DNA of 37,027 bases from Taibaiella sp. (GCA_021740995.1 JAIOYR010000036.1:1-37027); one strand, 5' to 3'; shown: positions 23,596-32,575, counted from the first letter of the stretch. Numbers and translations are program-made. The notes: generated by a model from the sequence alone, not told the origin.

Positions 23596-25026
23596 ATGAA
23601 AGTAAGATACAAGGTATATTTTGGGTTCATAGTGCTTATAGCCTTGATGATAGGCGTAGGTGCAACCGCACATGCGCAACGGTCTAAGAAAAGAAAAGAA
23701 CTAAAGGAGGCCGCAAAAGCAGGAATGAATGCAGATAACGGTATACAGGGAGAACATAATAAACCGGAAAAGGAAGAATCGGAGAAGGAAGAAGGAAAAA
23801 AGAAAAAACGGAAAAAGAAGCAAAATAGCGAAAATGATACGGGAAAGTCTGTAACAGTTAGCCAAAATGCAGTTCAGCCAAAACCGCTGGGAGGCAGGCG
23901 CAAACAAGAAATCTATTATCCGGACACAAAGAAGAAAAAGCGCTACAGGATTAGTGTCATCGTGCCCTTGTATCTGGATGAACTGGTAAGGGGTGAGTCA
24001 GTAACATTTAAAGAGAAAGTACCTGACAAGGCTGCTCCGGGTCTAGCATTCTATCAGGGGCTGAAAATGGCTGCTGATAGCCTAAGGAAGAGAGGTGCAA
24101 AACTGGATATACACATACATGATGCAGGTTCGTTTTCAGAGTCGCCTGAGATGCTTATAAATAACCGAAAACTGGATTCTACAGACCTCATCATAGGTGC
24201 TGTAGAACAGCACGATATACCGGTGCTTGCAACTTATGCGAGAAAGAAGAAAATAAACTTTGTATCTGCTCTGACAAACTATGATGGATGGGTAAAGGAC
24301 AATCAGTATTTCACTATGCTGCAGCCTACCATAAAAAGCCACTGTGAGTACATTATTGACGACCTCTCTGAGCGGTATGCCGGGCAGAATGTGGTATTGC
24401 TTTATCGTACTTCATCACTGGCAGATGACAATGCTGCCTTGTACATACTCAATGATTTGTACAGTGAGGTGACTTTCAGAAAATTGCTGTGCAACAGCCT
24501 TCCCGGTAGGGATGCACTGAATACGGTTTTTGATACGTCTAAGCCAAATATAGTAGTGGTGAGCATTCTTGATCCTGTTTATGCTGATAGTATTTTGCGA
24601 GCACTCTCCGGCAATTTTCCCAATACTCATTTTGAAGTGTACGGTATGCCCGGCTGGAATGCAATGCCCCATCTGCGTAAAGCAAGTGGTTATAAAAACC
24701 TTACTGTGAATGTTACCTATCCTTTCAACTTTGAGTCGGCAGACAGCACCTTGCTTTTATCGCTTAAAGTAAAGTACAATAAAGAGTTTGGTGGTGTGCC
24801 GTCTGAAATGGTATGGCGCGGATATGAGACCATGCTTTGGTATGGCAGCCTGCTAAAAGAATACGGCACAATCTTCAACAGCGATTATTCCGATATTTCG
24901 GCTGCGCCATTTACAAAATTCAAAATAAAGCCCCGCTGGGACCGCAATGGCAGCCTTTTGTATCTCGAGAATAAGCACATTTATATGTCTGCCTATCAGG
25001 GTGGGGTCTACCGAACAACGAAGTAG
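23596..25026 (+). CDS. Secreted protein with type 1 periplasmic-binding (PBP1-like) domain
   Basis: 476 residues. The signal peptide ends at Ala27 (ATAHAQ). Residues 29-85 are a Lys/Glu-rich disordered linker (KKKKRKKKQ). From about 117 there is a type 1 solute-binding fold: RISVIVPLYLDE, GLAFYQGLKMAADSLRKRGAKLDIHIHD, a LIIGAVEQHDIPVLATYARKKKINFVSALT segment, and a second lobe from YAGQNVVLLYRTS on. In Bacteroidota this fold occurs in proteins annotated as amino-acid-type binding proteins or as LysM-linked proteins; no LysM repeat is present here. No ABC permease or ATPase is nearby, so a transport role is not supported. It may sense or bind a wall-derived ligand; that is inference. Confidence 0.75.
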   Translation: MKVRYKVYFGFIVLIALMIGVGATAHAQRSKKRKELKEAAKAGMNADNGIQGEHNKPEKEESEKEEGKKKKRKKKQNSENDTGKSVTVSQNAVQPKPLGGRRKQEIYYPDTKKKKRYRISVIVPLYLDELVRGESVTFKEKVPDKAAPGLAFYQGLKMAADSLRKRGAKLDIHIHDAGSFSESPEMLINNRKLDSTDLIIGAVEQHDIPVLATYARKKKINFVSALTNYDGWVKDNQYFTMLQPTIKSHCEYIIDDLSERYAGQNVVLLYRTSSLADDNAALYILNDLYSEVTFRKLLCNSLPGRDALNTVFDTSKPNIVVVSILDPVYADSILRALSGNFPNTHFEVYGMPGWNAMPHLRKASGYKNLTVNVTYPFNFESADSTLLLSLKVKYNKEFGGVPSEMVWRGYETMLWYGSLLKEYGTIFNSDYSDISAAPFTKFKIKPRWDRNGSLLYLENKHIYMSAYQGGVYRTTK

Positions 25027-25115
25027 CTGGTTTTTACACCAGGTTTATATGTCTTCTTTATAAAATCTTTATATCTGCTGCACTTTGTTTTATGTTCCAC
25101 TTATAAGTAAGCTGT

Positions 25116-25123
25116 TACCTTTG
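25116..25123 (+). promoter_or_regulatory. -7 element of the KdpDE-like/kup operon
   Basis: TACCTTTG matches the consensus exactly, 23 nt before the kinase ATG. A TTC (25095-25097), 18 nt upstream, is the best -33 candidate. This is the only convincing promoter before the four-gene potassium block. Confidence 0.5.
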
Positions 25124-25146
25124 TTGCCACAAGTGGCAGTGTAATT

Positions 25147-26229
25147 ATGGCAAAGCTGTTTATGAATACTATAAGCACATACAGGCAATGCCTGTATAGC
25201 CTGCTGATAGTAGGTGTGGTGGCAGTAGTCTGTTATGGGGTGTCGGCATATATAGGGTATCATGTTATTGCATTCATCCTGCTGCTGGCTGTGTCGCTTA
25301 TTGCGGTACTTTTCGACATATTGCCGGTATTGCTTTCTGCATTTGTCAGTGCACTGGTTTGGGATTTTTTCTTTATACCTCCTCATTTTACGTTTCAGGT
25401 AAAAAGTGGAGAAGACGCCATTTTTTTGATGATATATTTTGTGGTAGCAATTACTGGAGCTATTCTTACTTACAAGATAAGGAAGGTGGAAAAAACAGTG
25501 CGGGAAAAGGAAGAGAAGGTAAATACGATAAGGCTGTACAATACATTGCTCAACTCTTTGTCGCATGAGCTGCGCACACCAATAGCTACTATAATAGCGG
25601 CCACAGACAATCTGCAACACAGTAATGCCGGGCTTACAGATGCCAGCAAACAAGAGCTGGTAGATGAAATTGCTAAAGCATCCTTTAGGCTGAATGAGCA
25701 GGTAGACAACCTGCTAAACATGTCCCGATTGGAATCCGGAATCATACAACCTCGTAATGACTGGTGCGATATAAACGAGCTGGTATATGACGTAGTGAGG
25801 CGGATAGAGGAAAATAAGGTACAGCAGCAAATAATTATTAATATAGCACCGGATATACCACTTGCCAAAATTGATAAAGGAATGTTGGAGCAGGTGTTGT
25901 TCAATCTGCTGTCTAATGCTACTATTTATGTGCCTGATGGAGGAAACATAGTAGTGTCCGCCTCTTGCGAAAGAGATATACTGAAACTGGTAGTGGAAGA
26001 TAATGGCAGCGGTTTTCCGGCAGAGGAGATTGATAAAGTATTTGATAAGTTTTACAGGTTGAAAAACGCCAATGCCGGTGGCACAGGGTTAGGCTTGTCT
26101 ATAGTGCGGGGGTTTACCGAGGCTTTGGGTGGCATTGTGTCGCTGCAGAATGTACCTGCAGGTGGTGCAAGATTTACTATTGAATTACCGGTAGAGTTGT
26201 CTTACATAAAAAACATCAAGAATGAATAA
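25147..26229 (+). CDS. Shortened KdpD-like sensor histidine kinase
   Basis: 360 residues. Four hydrophobic segments (about 15-110) containing FDILPVLLSAFVSALVWDFFFIPPHFTF form a DUF4118 domain, the membrane part of KdpD. The kinase core follows: H-box with His140 in SLSHELRTPIATI, N-box FNLLSNATIY (252-261), DNGSGFP (285-291) and GGTGLGLSIVRGF (311-323). E. coli KdpD has about 890 residues, with cytoplasmic KdpD and Usp domains that sense K+ status; both are absent here. The last 8 bases overlap the regulator gene, so the two form a tight pair. Its target is likely kup and the porin downstream; this is inference from position. Confidence 0.88.
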   Translation: MAKLFMNTISTYRQCLYSLLIVGVVAVVCYGVSAYIGYHVIAFILLLAVSLIAVLFDILPVLLSAFVSALVWDFFFIPPHFTFQVKSGEDAIFLMIYFVVAITGAILTYKIRKVEKTVREKEEKVNTIRLYNTLLNSLSHELRTPIATIIAATDNLQHSNAGLTDASKQELVDEIAKASFRLNEQVDNLLNMSRLESGIIQPRNDWCDINELVYDVVRRIEENKVQQQIIINIAPDIPLAKIDKGMLEQVLFNLLSNATIYVPDGGNIVVSASCERDILKLVVEDNGSGFPAEEIDKVFDKFYRLKNANAGGTGLGLSIVRGFTEALGGIVSLQNVPAGGARFTIELPVELSYIKNIKNE

Positions 26230-26908
26230 GCCAACCATATTGGTGATTGATGACGAGGTGCAGATAAGGAAACTGCTGCAAATAACTCTGGAAAACAGCG
26301 AATACAATGTGCTGCTTGCCGCTACTGCAAAGGATGGGCTGGTAGCTGCAGCCAACCATAAACCCGACCTGATACTGCTGGATCTGGGTCTGCCCGATAA
26401 AAGCGGACAAGAGGTATTGAAAGTATTGAGAGAATGGTTTGCACAGCCGGTAATAATCCTCTCAGTGCAGAGCGGCGAGGATGATATAGTGCTGGCGCTG
26501 GACAATGGTGCCAATGACTACCTGGTGAAACCATACCGCACCGGAGAGTTGCTGGCACGCATCAGGTCATTGATACGGCGCAGTGTGCCTGGTGAGAGTA
26601 GTCCGGTAATAACAGTAGGACAAATAACAATAGACCTTGTATTGAGGGTAGTGAAAAAAGACTGTGAAGTGCTGAAGCTTACTGCTACAGAATATTCTTT
26701 GCTGGCATTGTTTGCGAAGAATGAAGGTCGTGTGCTTACACATCATTATCTGCTCAGGGAAGTATGGGGGGAGAGCTATGTAGCCCAGTCGCAGTATCTG
26801 AGAGTGTTTATAGCACAGCTAAGAAAAAAAATCGAAAATGACCCTAACCGTCCGGCTATAATAGTTACAGAATCAAGGATAGGGTACAGGTTTAAAGGAA
26901 ACGAGTAA
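26222..26908 (+). CDS. KdpE-like OmpR-family response regulator
   Basis: 228 residues. The receiver domain (1-120) has the acidic pair Asp10/Asp11, phosphoacceptor Asp54 in LILLDLGLPDKSG, Ser81 in IILSVQSGEDD and Lys103 in DYLVKPYRTGEL. The LDLGLPD..G and IILSV forms are typical of KdpE. The C-terminal winged helix (about 128-226) has LTATEYSLLALFAKNEGRVLTHHYLLREVWG and YLRVFIAQLRKKIENDP. It is a DNA-binding activator controlled by the overlapping kinase, and the gene is 28 nt from kup. In E. coli KdpE activates kdpFABC; here that operon is not in the window and kup is the nearest target. Confidence 0.92.
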   Translation: MNKPTILVIDDEVQIRKLLQITLENSEYNVLLAATAKDGLVAAANHKPDLILLDLGLPDKSGQEVLKVLREWFAQPVIILSVQSGEDDIVLALDNGANDYLVKPYRTGELLARIRSLIRRSVPGESSPVITVGQITIDLVLRVVKKDCEVLKLTATEYSLLALFAKNEGRVLTHHYLLREVWGESYVAQSQYLRVFIAQLRKKIENDPNRPAIIVTESRIGYRFKGNE

Positions 26909-26936
26909 ATATATCACAATAAACAGACTGATAATT

Positions 26937-28904
26937 ATGAAATCGGGTAGTAAAGATTTGAATAAGGTTACAATAGCAGCATTGCTGGTAGCCATGGGTA
27001 TCATATACGGAGATATAGGTACCAGCCCGCTCTATGTGCTGAAAGCAGTAGTGGGGGAGCGGCCCATAGACGAAATGCTTGTTTATGGTGGTATCTCCTG
27101 CGTATTCTGGACTATTACCTTCCAGACTACCTTCAAGTATATTTATCTTACGCTCAAGGCTGATAATCATGGCGAGGGTGGTATATTCTCCTTGTTTGCG
27201 TTGGTACGGCGTTATGGCAAGTTCTTAATAATCCCTACTATACTTGGTGCATCTACGTTGCTGGCAGATGGTATTATTACCCCGCCTATATCAGTAGCAT
27301 CTGCAGTAGAGGGGCTTACAAACATTCATGGATTAGAGCATATACCAACGGTGCCTATTGTCATCGTAATTATATCAGCTCTGTTTTTCTTTCAGCGATA
27401 TGGAACCAATAAGGTTGGTTCTATTTTCGGGCCGGCAATGCTTGTTTGGTTTTTAATGATTGCTACTTTGGGCATGTTGCAGATAGTGCAGCATCCGGGT
27501 ATATTGAGGGCCATAAACCCGATGTATGCATATAACCTGCTCACTGCATATCCGCAGGGATTCTGGTTGTTGGGTGCTGTGTTTCTTGCTACCACCGGTG
27601 CCGAGGCCTTGTACTCCGACCTTGGGCATTGCGGCAGAAAGAACATTCGTGTTTCCTGGATTTTCGTGAAGACCTGCTTGCTGCTCAACTATATGGGGCA
27701 AGCGGGCTGGCTAATGAGCCTGAAAGAAAACAGCTTGCTGGAAGGCAGAAATCCTTTCTTTGAAATTATGCCTCATTGGTTTCTGGTGCCGGGTATCCTG
27801 GTGGCTACAATGGCTGCTATCATAGCATCGCAGGCATTGATTACCGGAAGCTACACACTTATTAATGAAGCGATGAACCTTAATTTCTGGCCAAGGGTTA
27901 CAGTGAGACAACCTACCGACAGCAAGGGCCAAATATACATTCCCAGTGTAAACATAATGCTGTGGATAGGGTGTATACTAATAGTATTGCATTTCAGAAA
28001 TTCTACCAACATGGAGGCTGCGTATGGACTTGCCATCACACTGACTATGATGGTTACTACCTATTTGTTGTCTTATTTTCTGTTGTTTAAGCTTAGATGG
28101 CCTAAGTATCTGGTGAGCCTTTTATTGTTACTTTTTGTAAGCATTGAGCTTTCGTTTTTCGTAGCCAACATACTTAAGTTTCCGGAGGGGGGCTACATCA
28201 CACTGTTTATTTCAGCTTTCTATTTCTTCATTATGTACTCTATCTACTCGGGCAGAAAGATTAGTAACCGGTTTACCAAGTTTGTGGATCTGGGTAAGTA
28301 TGTGTCTATGATAAAGGAGCTTAGCGAAGACGAGAGTATCCCGAAATTTTCTACCCATCTTATTTACCTTACCAAGGCCAATCAGCGCCAGCACATAGAA
28401 GAGAAGATTATTAAATCAATCTTTGCACAGAAGCCTAAACGCGCTGAGGTATATTGGTTTGTTCACATTCACCGCACAGAGGAGCCTTATACGCTAACCT
28501 ACAATGTATCGGAGCTGGTAGATGATAAGGTAATCAAGATCAATATCAATACAGGTTTCAGGGTGCAGCCCAGAACGGAATTATATTTCAGAAAGATTAT
28601 TCAGGAACTGGTAATCAATAAAGAACTGAATTTGCATAACCGTGCAGATGGATCTACAAAATACAACGATGAACCGGATTTTAAATTTGTACTGATTGAA
28701 AAGTTCCTGTCTGTAGAGAATGAATTCAAATTGCGGGATGGAATATTACTCAATGCTTTTTTCTTTTTGAAGAATCTGGGACAGAGTGATGAAAAGGCAT
28801 TTGGGATAGATAAAAGTGATGTAGTGGTAGAGCATGTGCCGCTGGTATACCAGCCGGCGCAGAATATAGACCTGAAGCGCTGTGTTAAAACAGATCAACA
28901 CTAA
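26937..28904 (+). CDS. kup: Kup/Trk-type potassium uptake transporter
   Basis: 655 residues, the family size. The N-terminus has the diagnostic IIYGDIGTSPLYVLKAV (22-38). About 12 membrane segments run to about residue 440, including NHGEGGIFSLFALVRR, LADGIITPPISVASAVEGL and ATTGAEALYSDLGHCG, all strongly conserved in Kup. A C-terminal cytoplasmic domain (about 445-655) follows. Kup proteins bring K+ into the cell together with H+ across the inner membrane. The gene lies 28 nt after the kdpE-like gene, in the same operon by spacing. In E. coli kup is not controlled by KdpDE, so this coupling is notable. Confidence 0.95.
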   Translation: MKSGSKDLNKVTIAALLVAMGIIYGDIGTSPLYVLKAVVGERPIDEMLVYGGISCVFWTITFQTTFKYIYLTLKADNHGEGGIFSLFALVRRYGKFLIIPTILGASTLLADGIITPPISVASAVEGLTNIHGLEHIPTVPIVIVIISALFFFQRYGTNKVGSIFGPAMLVWFLMIATLGMLQIVQHPGILRAINPMYAYNLLTAYPQGFWLLGAVFLATTGAEALYSDLGHCGRKNIRVSWIFVKTCLLLNYMGQAGWLMSLKENSLLEGRNPFFEIMPHWFLVPGILVATMAAIIASQALITGSYTLINEAMNLNFWPRVTVRQPTDSKGQIYIPSVNIMLWIGCILIVLHFRNSTNMEAAYGLAITLTMMVTTYLLSYFLLFKLRWPKYLVSLLLLLFVSIELSFFVANILKFPEGGYITLFISAFYFFIMYSIYSGRKISNRFTKFVDLGKYVSMIKELSEDESIPKFSTHLIYLTKANQRQHIEEKIIKSIFAQKPKRAEVYWFVHIHRTEEPYTLTYNVSELVDDKVIKININTGFRVQPRTELYFRKIIQELVINKELNLHNRADGSTKYNDEPDFKFVLIEKFLSVENEFKLRDGILLNAFFFLKNLGQSDEKAFGIDKSDVVVEHVPLVYQPAQNIDLKRCVKTDQH

Positions 28905-29000
28905 AAAAGAATTATCTATTATACTTCCTTTTCAAATAATCGAACTCATGTGTCAGAAGTGGCGGGGGTATCTTTTTGCTAAAATTATAAAACAATAAAG

Positions 29001-30335
29001 ATGAAAACAACAAGGATTACTTCCATTGCAATAGCCGTTCTCATTTTTACACAGCAAGCAGCAGCGCAGACAGATAGTAATAGCGTAAAGGTTGCTAAAG
29101 TGCCTTTTGAGGGATTTGATCTTACCTGGATCAACGGGCAAAACAGGCAGACCGATTTCCCATTGGCACTAAATGACAAGGCAGGAGAGACTATACTCAC
29201 CGGCGTAGCATTCATGGATGGTTATTATAACTATGATTTCAACAACCCAATAGATAATACACACACTTCTTCTTCTAGCATTGGTCGTTGTAACGAATTT
29301 ACATTGAACACAGTGAGTTTTGGTATAGAATCTTACTACAAGAACATAATAGGGCGGGTGTGGCTACAGTACGGGCAAATGGCAGCTATTGTACAGGACC
29401 TTGATGGCTCTGTGGGGCATGGTCGCAACACCAGTATCAATAATCTAAGGTATATAAGAGAGGCTGCTGCAGGGTATCATTTCGATAAATGGTATGGCAT
29501 CAATGCAGAGATGGGTATCTTTGGGAGTTACATAGGGCTGGAGAGTTACGTGATAAATGAGAACTGGAGTTATCAGCGCAGTATGTCCAGCGATTTTACA
29601 CCTTTTTATTTTAGCGGAGCCCGTTTACAGATGTTCCCCTCTAAGAAACTGAAACAGGAGATTTGGCTACTAAATGGCTGGCAGACCTATAATAGCTGGA
29701 ATCAGGGTTTAGGGTTTGGGAGTTCTACTTATTGGCGGCCAACTACTAATTTGCAATTGGCGGCCAATTTTTATCTTGCGGGACGCGATACGCGAAACAA
29801 CCCGGATGTTACCCGATATCATCATGACCATAGTATAGTAGCACGATATTATAAAGACAAAATAGCAAAAGGTATTTCTCAAGCAGCATTTAGCATCAAC
29901 AATCATTATGGTTTTCAGACAGGTAATGGTGTGTTGGCTGATAAAAATTACATGGCAGGTACTTCGATCGCTAACCGTATTTGGTTCAACAGGAATAAAC
30001 TGGCACTTACACTTCGTGGTGATTATGTAACTAACCCTGGTGCATACATGGCATTCAACCCTTCGCCGGTTGCCGCCAATGACTATAACGATGCACTGGC
30101 TGCTGGTAAAACACTGGATATAATACAGGCTACTGCTACATTTGATCTGATGCCCACCGACCACTTTGCCTTCAGGTTGGAGTATGGCTATCGTGGTGCC
30201 AGTGTGCCATATTTTGCAGGTAGTGGTGGCACAACATCGCCAGACGGCTGGATGGATACACCCAACAATACCTGGCGGCCAGACCTTGTAAACAATGAAG
30301 GGAGGGTTACTGTTGCTGTGAATTTCAGGTTGTAG
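29001..30335 (+). CDS. Outer-membrane porin (kdp-associated OmpL-like type)
   Basis: 444 residues. A signal peptide ends at Ala22 (QAAAQTD). The mature chain shows many amphipathic beta strands and a final strand VTVAVNFRL ending in Leu, as expected for an outer-membrane barrel. The segment WINGQNRQTDFPL and later FGIESYYKNIIGRVWLQYGQMAA, GIFGSYIGLESY and YHHDHSIVARYYKDK resemble the putative porins found inside kdp operons in Bacteroidota. It begins 96 nt after kup. It could let K+ or another solute across the outer membrane for the Kup transporter. An imperfect box TATCTTTTTG at 28970-28979 might give it a separate promoter. Confidence 0.8.
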   Translation: MKTTRITSIAIAVLIFTQQAAAQTDSNSVKVAKVPFEGFDLTWINGQNRQTDFPLALNDKAGETILTGVAFMDGYYNYDFNNPIDNTHTSSSSIGRCNEFTLNTVSFGIESYYKNIIGRVWLQYGQMAAIVQDLDGSVGHGRNTSINNLRYIREAAAGYHFDKWYGINAEMGIFGSYIGLESYVINENWSYQRSMSSDFTPFYFSGARLQMFPSKKLKQEIWLLNGWQTYNSWNQGLGFGSSTYWRPTTNLQLAANFYLAGRDTRNNPDVTRYHHDHSIVARYYKDKIAKGISQAAFSINNHYGFQTGNGVLADKNYMAGTSIANRIWFNRNKLALTLRGDYVTNPGAYMAFNPSPVAANDYNDALAAGKTLDIIQATATFDLMPTDHFAFRLEYGYRGASVPYFAGSGGTTSPDGWMDTPNNTWRPDLVNNEGRVTVAVNFRL

Positions 30336-30386
30336 GTGACCATGAAAAATCAGAGTGTATAACAGAGATTAAGACTTTTTTTAGTT

Positions 30387-31841
30387 TTAAAAATCAACCC
30401 TTGCAAAGCAGATCTGCTTTTTATGAAAACAGGGTACTACCAGTACGCGCCCTGCTACCTGCTTGCAAGACCTGGGTAGCCAGTCGGGGTTGTCATTTCC
30501 TTCGGCAGCCAGACTATGTGTTTCAGATTTTCCATCGGCACTTATAGTTGCCAGTTGTATGCGGGAGTGTCGCGGGTCAAAGTCATTGTAGAGAAAAGCA
30601 AGCGTGCCACCGGTATTGAGTAGTGCATACGAAGAGAACACCCCTTCATCTTCCTGGGAGTATTGCTGCTTGTGCACAAATGAGTTCCACTCCTGCACAC
30701 CGTTCTTGTCATAAGCCAAAGCCATAATATCGTTGTAGTGATACTCACGTACAGACGAGTTCATGTAGGGAGTGTAGAAAGAATAATAGCCAAAGCCTGG
30801 TGCAAAGCTGCTCCGGGTGGTAACGTAATTGATCTCGGATATGAACACAAAGCCGCCATCATTTTTTACAATTAGCTGGCGAGCTACATAGTTGTCAAAT
30901 GAATAGTTTTTTTGCCTTGCTCCGGCAGCTTTTACCATTTCATTGTCGAAGGGCATAAAACGTTTGGTGCTGTAGTCATTGGTAGCAATATCGTAGGCTG
31001 CATAAATGATTCCGTCAAAGTGTCCATTTTTTTTGTCGGAGTAAAAACCGCCGAAATAGACGCGGTTTGAAAGGTTATCGATTTTAGTGTAGCCGCTCGT
31101 CGCAAATCTTTCCCCAAGTTCCAGTTCTTTGGCTTCAAACTTTGATGCGCCCGGTGTCAGTCTTAGCAGCCAGTACTGGTCGGCGTAGTTTTGAGAGCCG
31201 GTAGGGGTATATGCGGCCATGAATACGTTACCGTCGTTGGCTATATTCACTTCTCCATGTTCGGGAGGGTTGTCAGTCTTAAATGTTGCTTTACTTTTTT
31301 TTGTGATGGTCCCATTTTCATCCAGCCACTTTCCGTCGAAGTTTATTTCATTTCCCTTTTCGGTAGCACTATATATAAGTATCGCCTTTTTGTTGTCGGA
31401 GTATGCCGATGAAAAGTATGTTTTTGTGGCTCCAAAAATTCCCGTTCTTATGCTACCCAGTTCAATTGGTTTGTTTTTCAATAGTCCGTTTTCATCGAGT
31501 AGTGCAGCATACTGTACTACTTTGTTGCTTTCCAACGCCTGATAGAGCACCATTATTTTATCGGGATAGGTAATGAAGCGAACCTGATATATGCGTTGAG
31601 GGAAGAAGTCAAGTATAACACTTGCAATTTTTACCATAGAGTCATTGTAGGCGTCGAGCCTTGATCCGTCGTCATTTCTGATGTAGGTATAGAGGTTACC
31701 GCCAGACATACCCACTACAGAATAGCTGCCATTGCGATAGTCGAATTTATCGTATTGAGAGTAAAGTACCTCTTGAGCTGCACAGGAATAGGTGATGAAA
31801 ATGGAGAACAGCGCAATAAGTAGCCTTTTATAATTTACCAT
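30387..31841 (-). CDS. Hypothetical secreted protein of about 484 residues
   Basis: 484 residues from the ATG at 31841; a start at 31871 would place the -7 box inside the gene. The N-terminus MVNYKRLLIALFSIFITYSCAAQEV is an export signal, either a lipoprotein signal with Cys20 or a signal peptide cut after CAAQ. The mature part is beta-rich with repeated strands (KIMVLYQALESNK, KAILIYSATEKGN, NVFMAAYTPTG, VYFGGFYSDKKNG, GGFVFISEINYV, TLAFLYND), each ending in a polar turn; this looks like a six- or seven-bladed beta propeller, an inference from the pattern. No catalytic motif is recognised. The family is unknown to me. It is convergent with the porin. Confidence 0.72.
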   Translation of the reverse strand: MVNYKRLLIALFSIFITYSCAAQEVLYSQYDKFDYRNGSYSVVGMSGGNLYTYIRNDDGSRLDAYNDSMVKIASVILDFFPQRIYQVRFITYPDKIMVLYQALESNKVVQYAALLDENGLLKNKPIELGSIRTGIFGATKTYFSSAYSDNKKAILIYSATEKGNEINFDGKWLDENGTITKKSKATFKTDNPPEHGEVNIANDGNVFMAAYTPTGSQNYADQYWLLRLTPGASKFEAKELELGERFATSGYTKIDNLSNRVYFGGFYSDKKNGHFDGIIYAAYDIATNDYSTKRFMPFDNEMVKAAGARQKNYSFDNYVARQLIVKNDGGFVFISEINYVTTRSSFAPGFGYYSFYTPYMNSSVREYHYNDIMALAYDKNGVQEWNSFVHKQQYSQEDEGVFSSYALLNTGGTLAFLYNDFDPRHSRIQLATISADGKSETHSLAAEGNDNPDWLPRSCKQVAGRVLVVPCFHKKQICFARVDF

Positions 31842-31844
31842 ACC

Positions 31845-31852
31845 CAAATTTA
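31845..31852 (-). promoter_or_regulatory. -7 element just before the 31841 start (leaderless promoter)
   Basis: TAAATTTG on the minus strand is followed by GGT and the ATG at 31841, within the short gap after the DCC gene. This gives the propeller-like gene its own, probably leaderless, transcript. Confidence 0.5.
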
Positions 31853-31880
31853 TAGCAGAACTAGGAAACATGCGTGAATT

Positions 31881-32297
31881 TTATTCGTTAATAAAACGAG
31901 CTGCAATTTCGGGAGTAGATATTATGCAGTTTTCTTTCTTGCCGAACCACTTGTATCTGTTTCGGGCTACATAGTCGTACACCGTATCTCGTATGAAAGA
32001 GGGAATAATGATAAAAGCAAATAATAACGACCATATACCACCCAGTAGCCGTAATGTATGTAGTGCCGCAGATGAGCGTGTGTAATACCTGCCTCTGAAA
32101 AAAAGTATAACACTTTCCTTGGAATCTGCTGAAACAGCACTTTGTAATAGCGCATTGCTACCTGCGGCAGATTGCAGTGTAGCAAACCGGAAGCGTTTTT
32201 TTTTATCGTGACGGATAACAAACTGTACCGATTGGTCGCACAGGTTGCAGCTACCATCAAAAAACAATATCGGCTTTGGTGGAAATGCTATAATCAC
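31881..32297 (-). CDS. DCC family thiol-disulfide oxidoreductase (DUF393)
   Basis: 138 residues. The family name motif is present: ILFFDGSCNLCDQSVQFVI, with Asp14 and the redox pair Cys17-x-x-Cys20. Next come FRFATLQSAAGSNAL, SVILFFRGRYYTRSSAALHTLRLLGGIW, and a hydrophobic stretch LLFAFIIIPSFIRDTVYDYVARNRYKWFG typical of DUF393 proteins, which have a thioredoxin-like fold; the motif ends here in GKKENC rather than a second CxxC. The substrate is unknown. The gene follows the small lipoprotein by 26 nt and precedes the propeller-like gene by 39 nt, all on one strand. Confidence 0.88.
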   Translation of the reverse strand: MIIAFPPKPILFFDGSCNLCDQSVQFVIRHDKKKRFRFATLQSAAGSNALLQSAVSADSKESVILFFRGRYYTRSSAALHTLRLLGGIWSLLFAFIIIPSFIRDTVYDYVARNRYKWFGKKENCIISTPEIAARFINE

Positions 32298-32323
32298 CTG
32301 TTATCGGTTTTGGCTGCTAATTT

Positions 32324-32575
32324 TTATTTAGCTAATTCGGTTGCTTGCTTTTGTAATAAGGTTTGCAGTATAGAGTCAGCTTTTATTTTAACTTCTATTT
32401 TAATTCTGTGTTCCAGATCTTTTTGGGCACGTTCATCTACTTCCTGCAGACGTATAGTGGTTATTGAATCTATGCGTTGTTGTATTTGTTCTTTGGTGAG
32501 TGGAACGGGTGCAACTTTATTGCAAGAAAAAGAAATAAACGTTAATGCCGAAAATGCCAATACTAGTTTGTTCAT
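32324..32575 (-). CDS. Small helical lipoprotein
   Basis: 83 residues from the ATG at 32575; a start at 32605 would lie upstream of the promoter box TACCTTTG (32593-32586), so it is rejected. Cys18 (FISFSC) begins the mature chain NKVAPVPLTKEQ. The rest is one long charged helix, with QIQQRIDSITTIRLQEVDERAQKD... patterns and no Gly/Pro breaks, suggesting a coiled coil or Lpp-like rod. It is the first gene of the DCC and propeller group. Function unknown. Confidence 0.7.
   Translation of the reverse strand: MNKLVLAFSALTFISFSCNKVAPVPLTKEQIQQRIDSITTIRLQEVDERAQKDLEHRIKIEVKIKADSILQTLLQKQATELAK

Noticed and set aside
25090-25653. 187-codon minus-strand frame over the KdpD-like gene start
   Set aside because: Opposite the kinase membrane region; Tyr/Cys/His-rich, no motif. 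A shadow frame.
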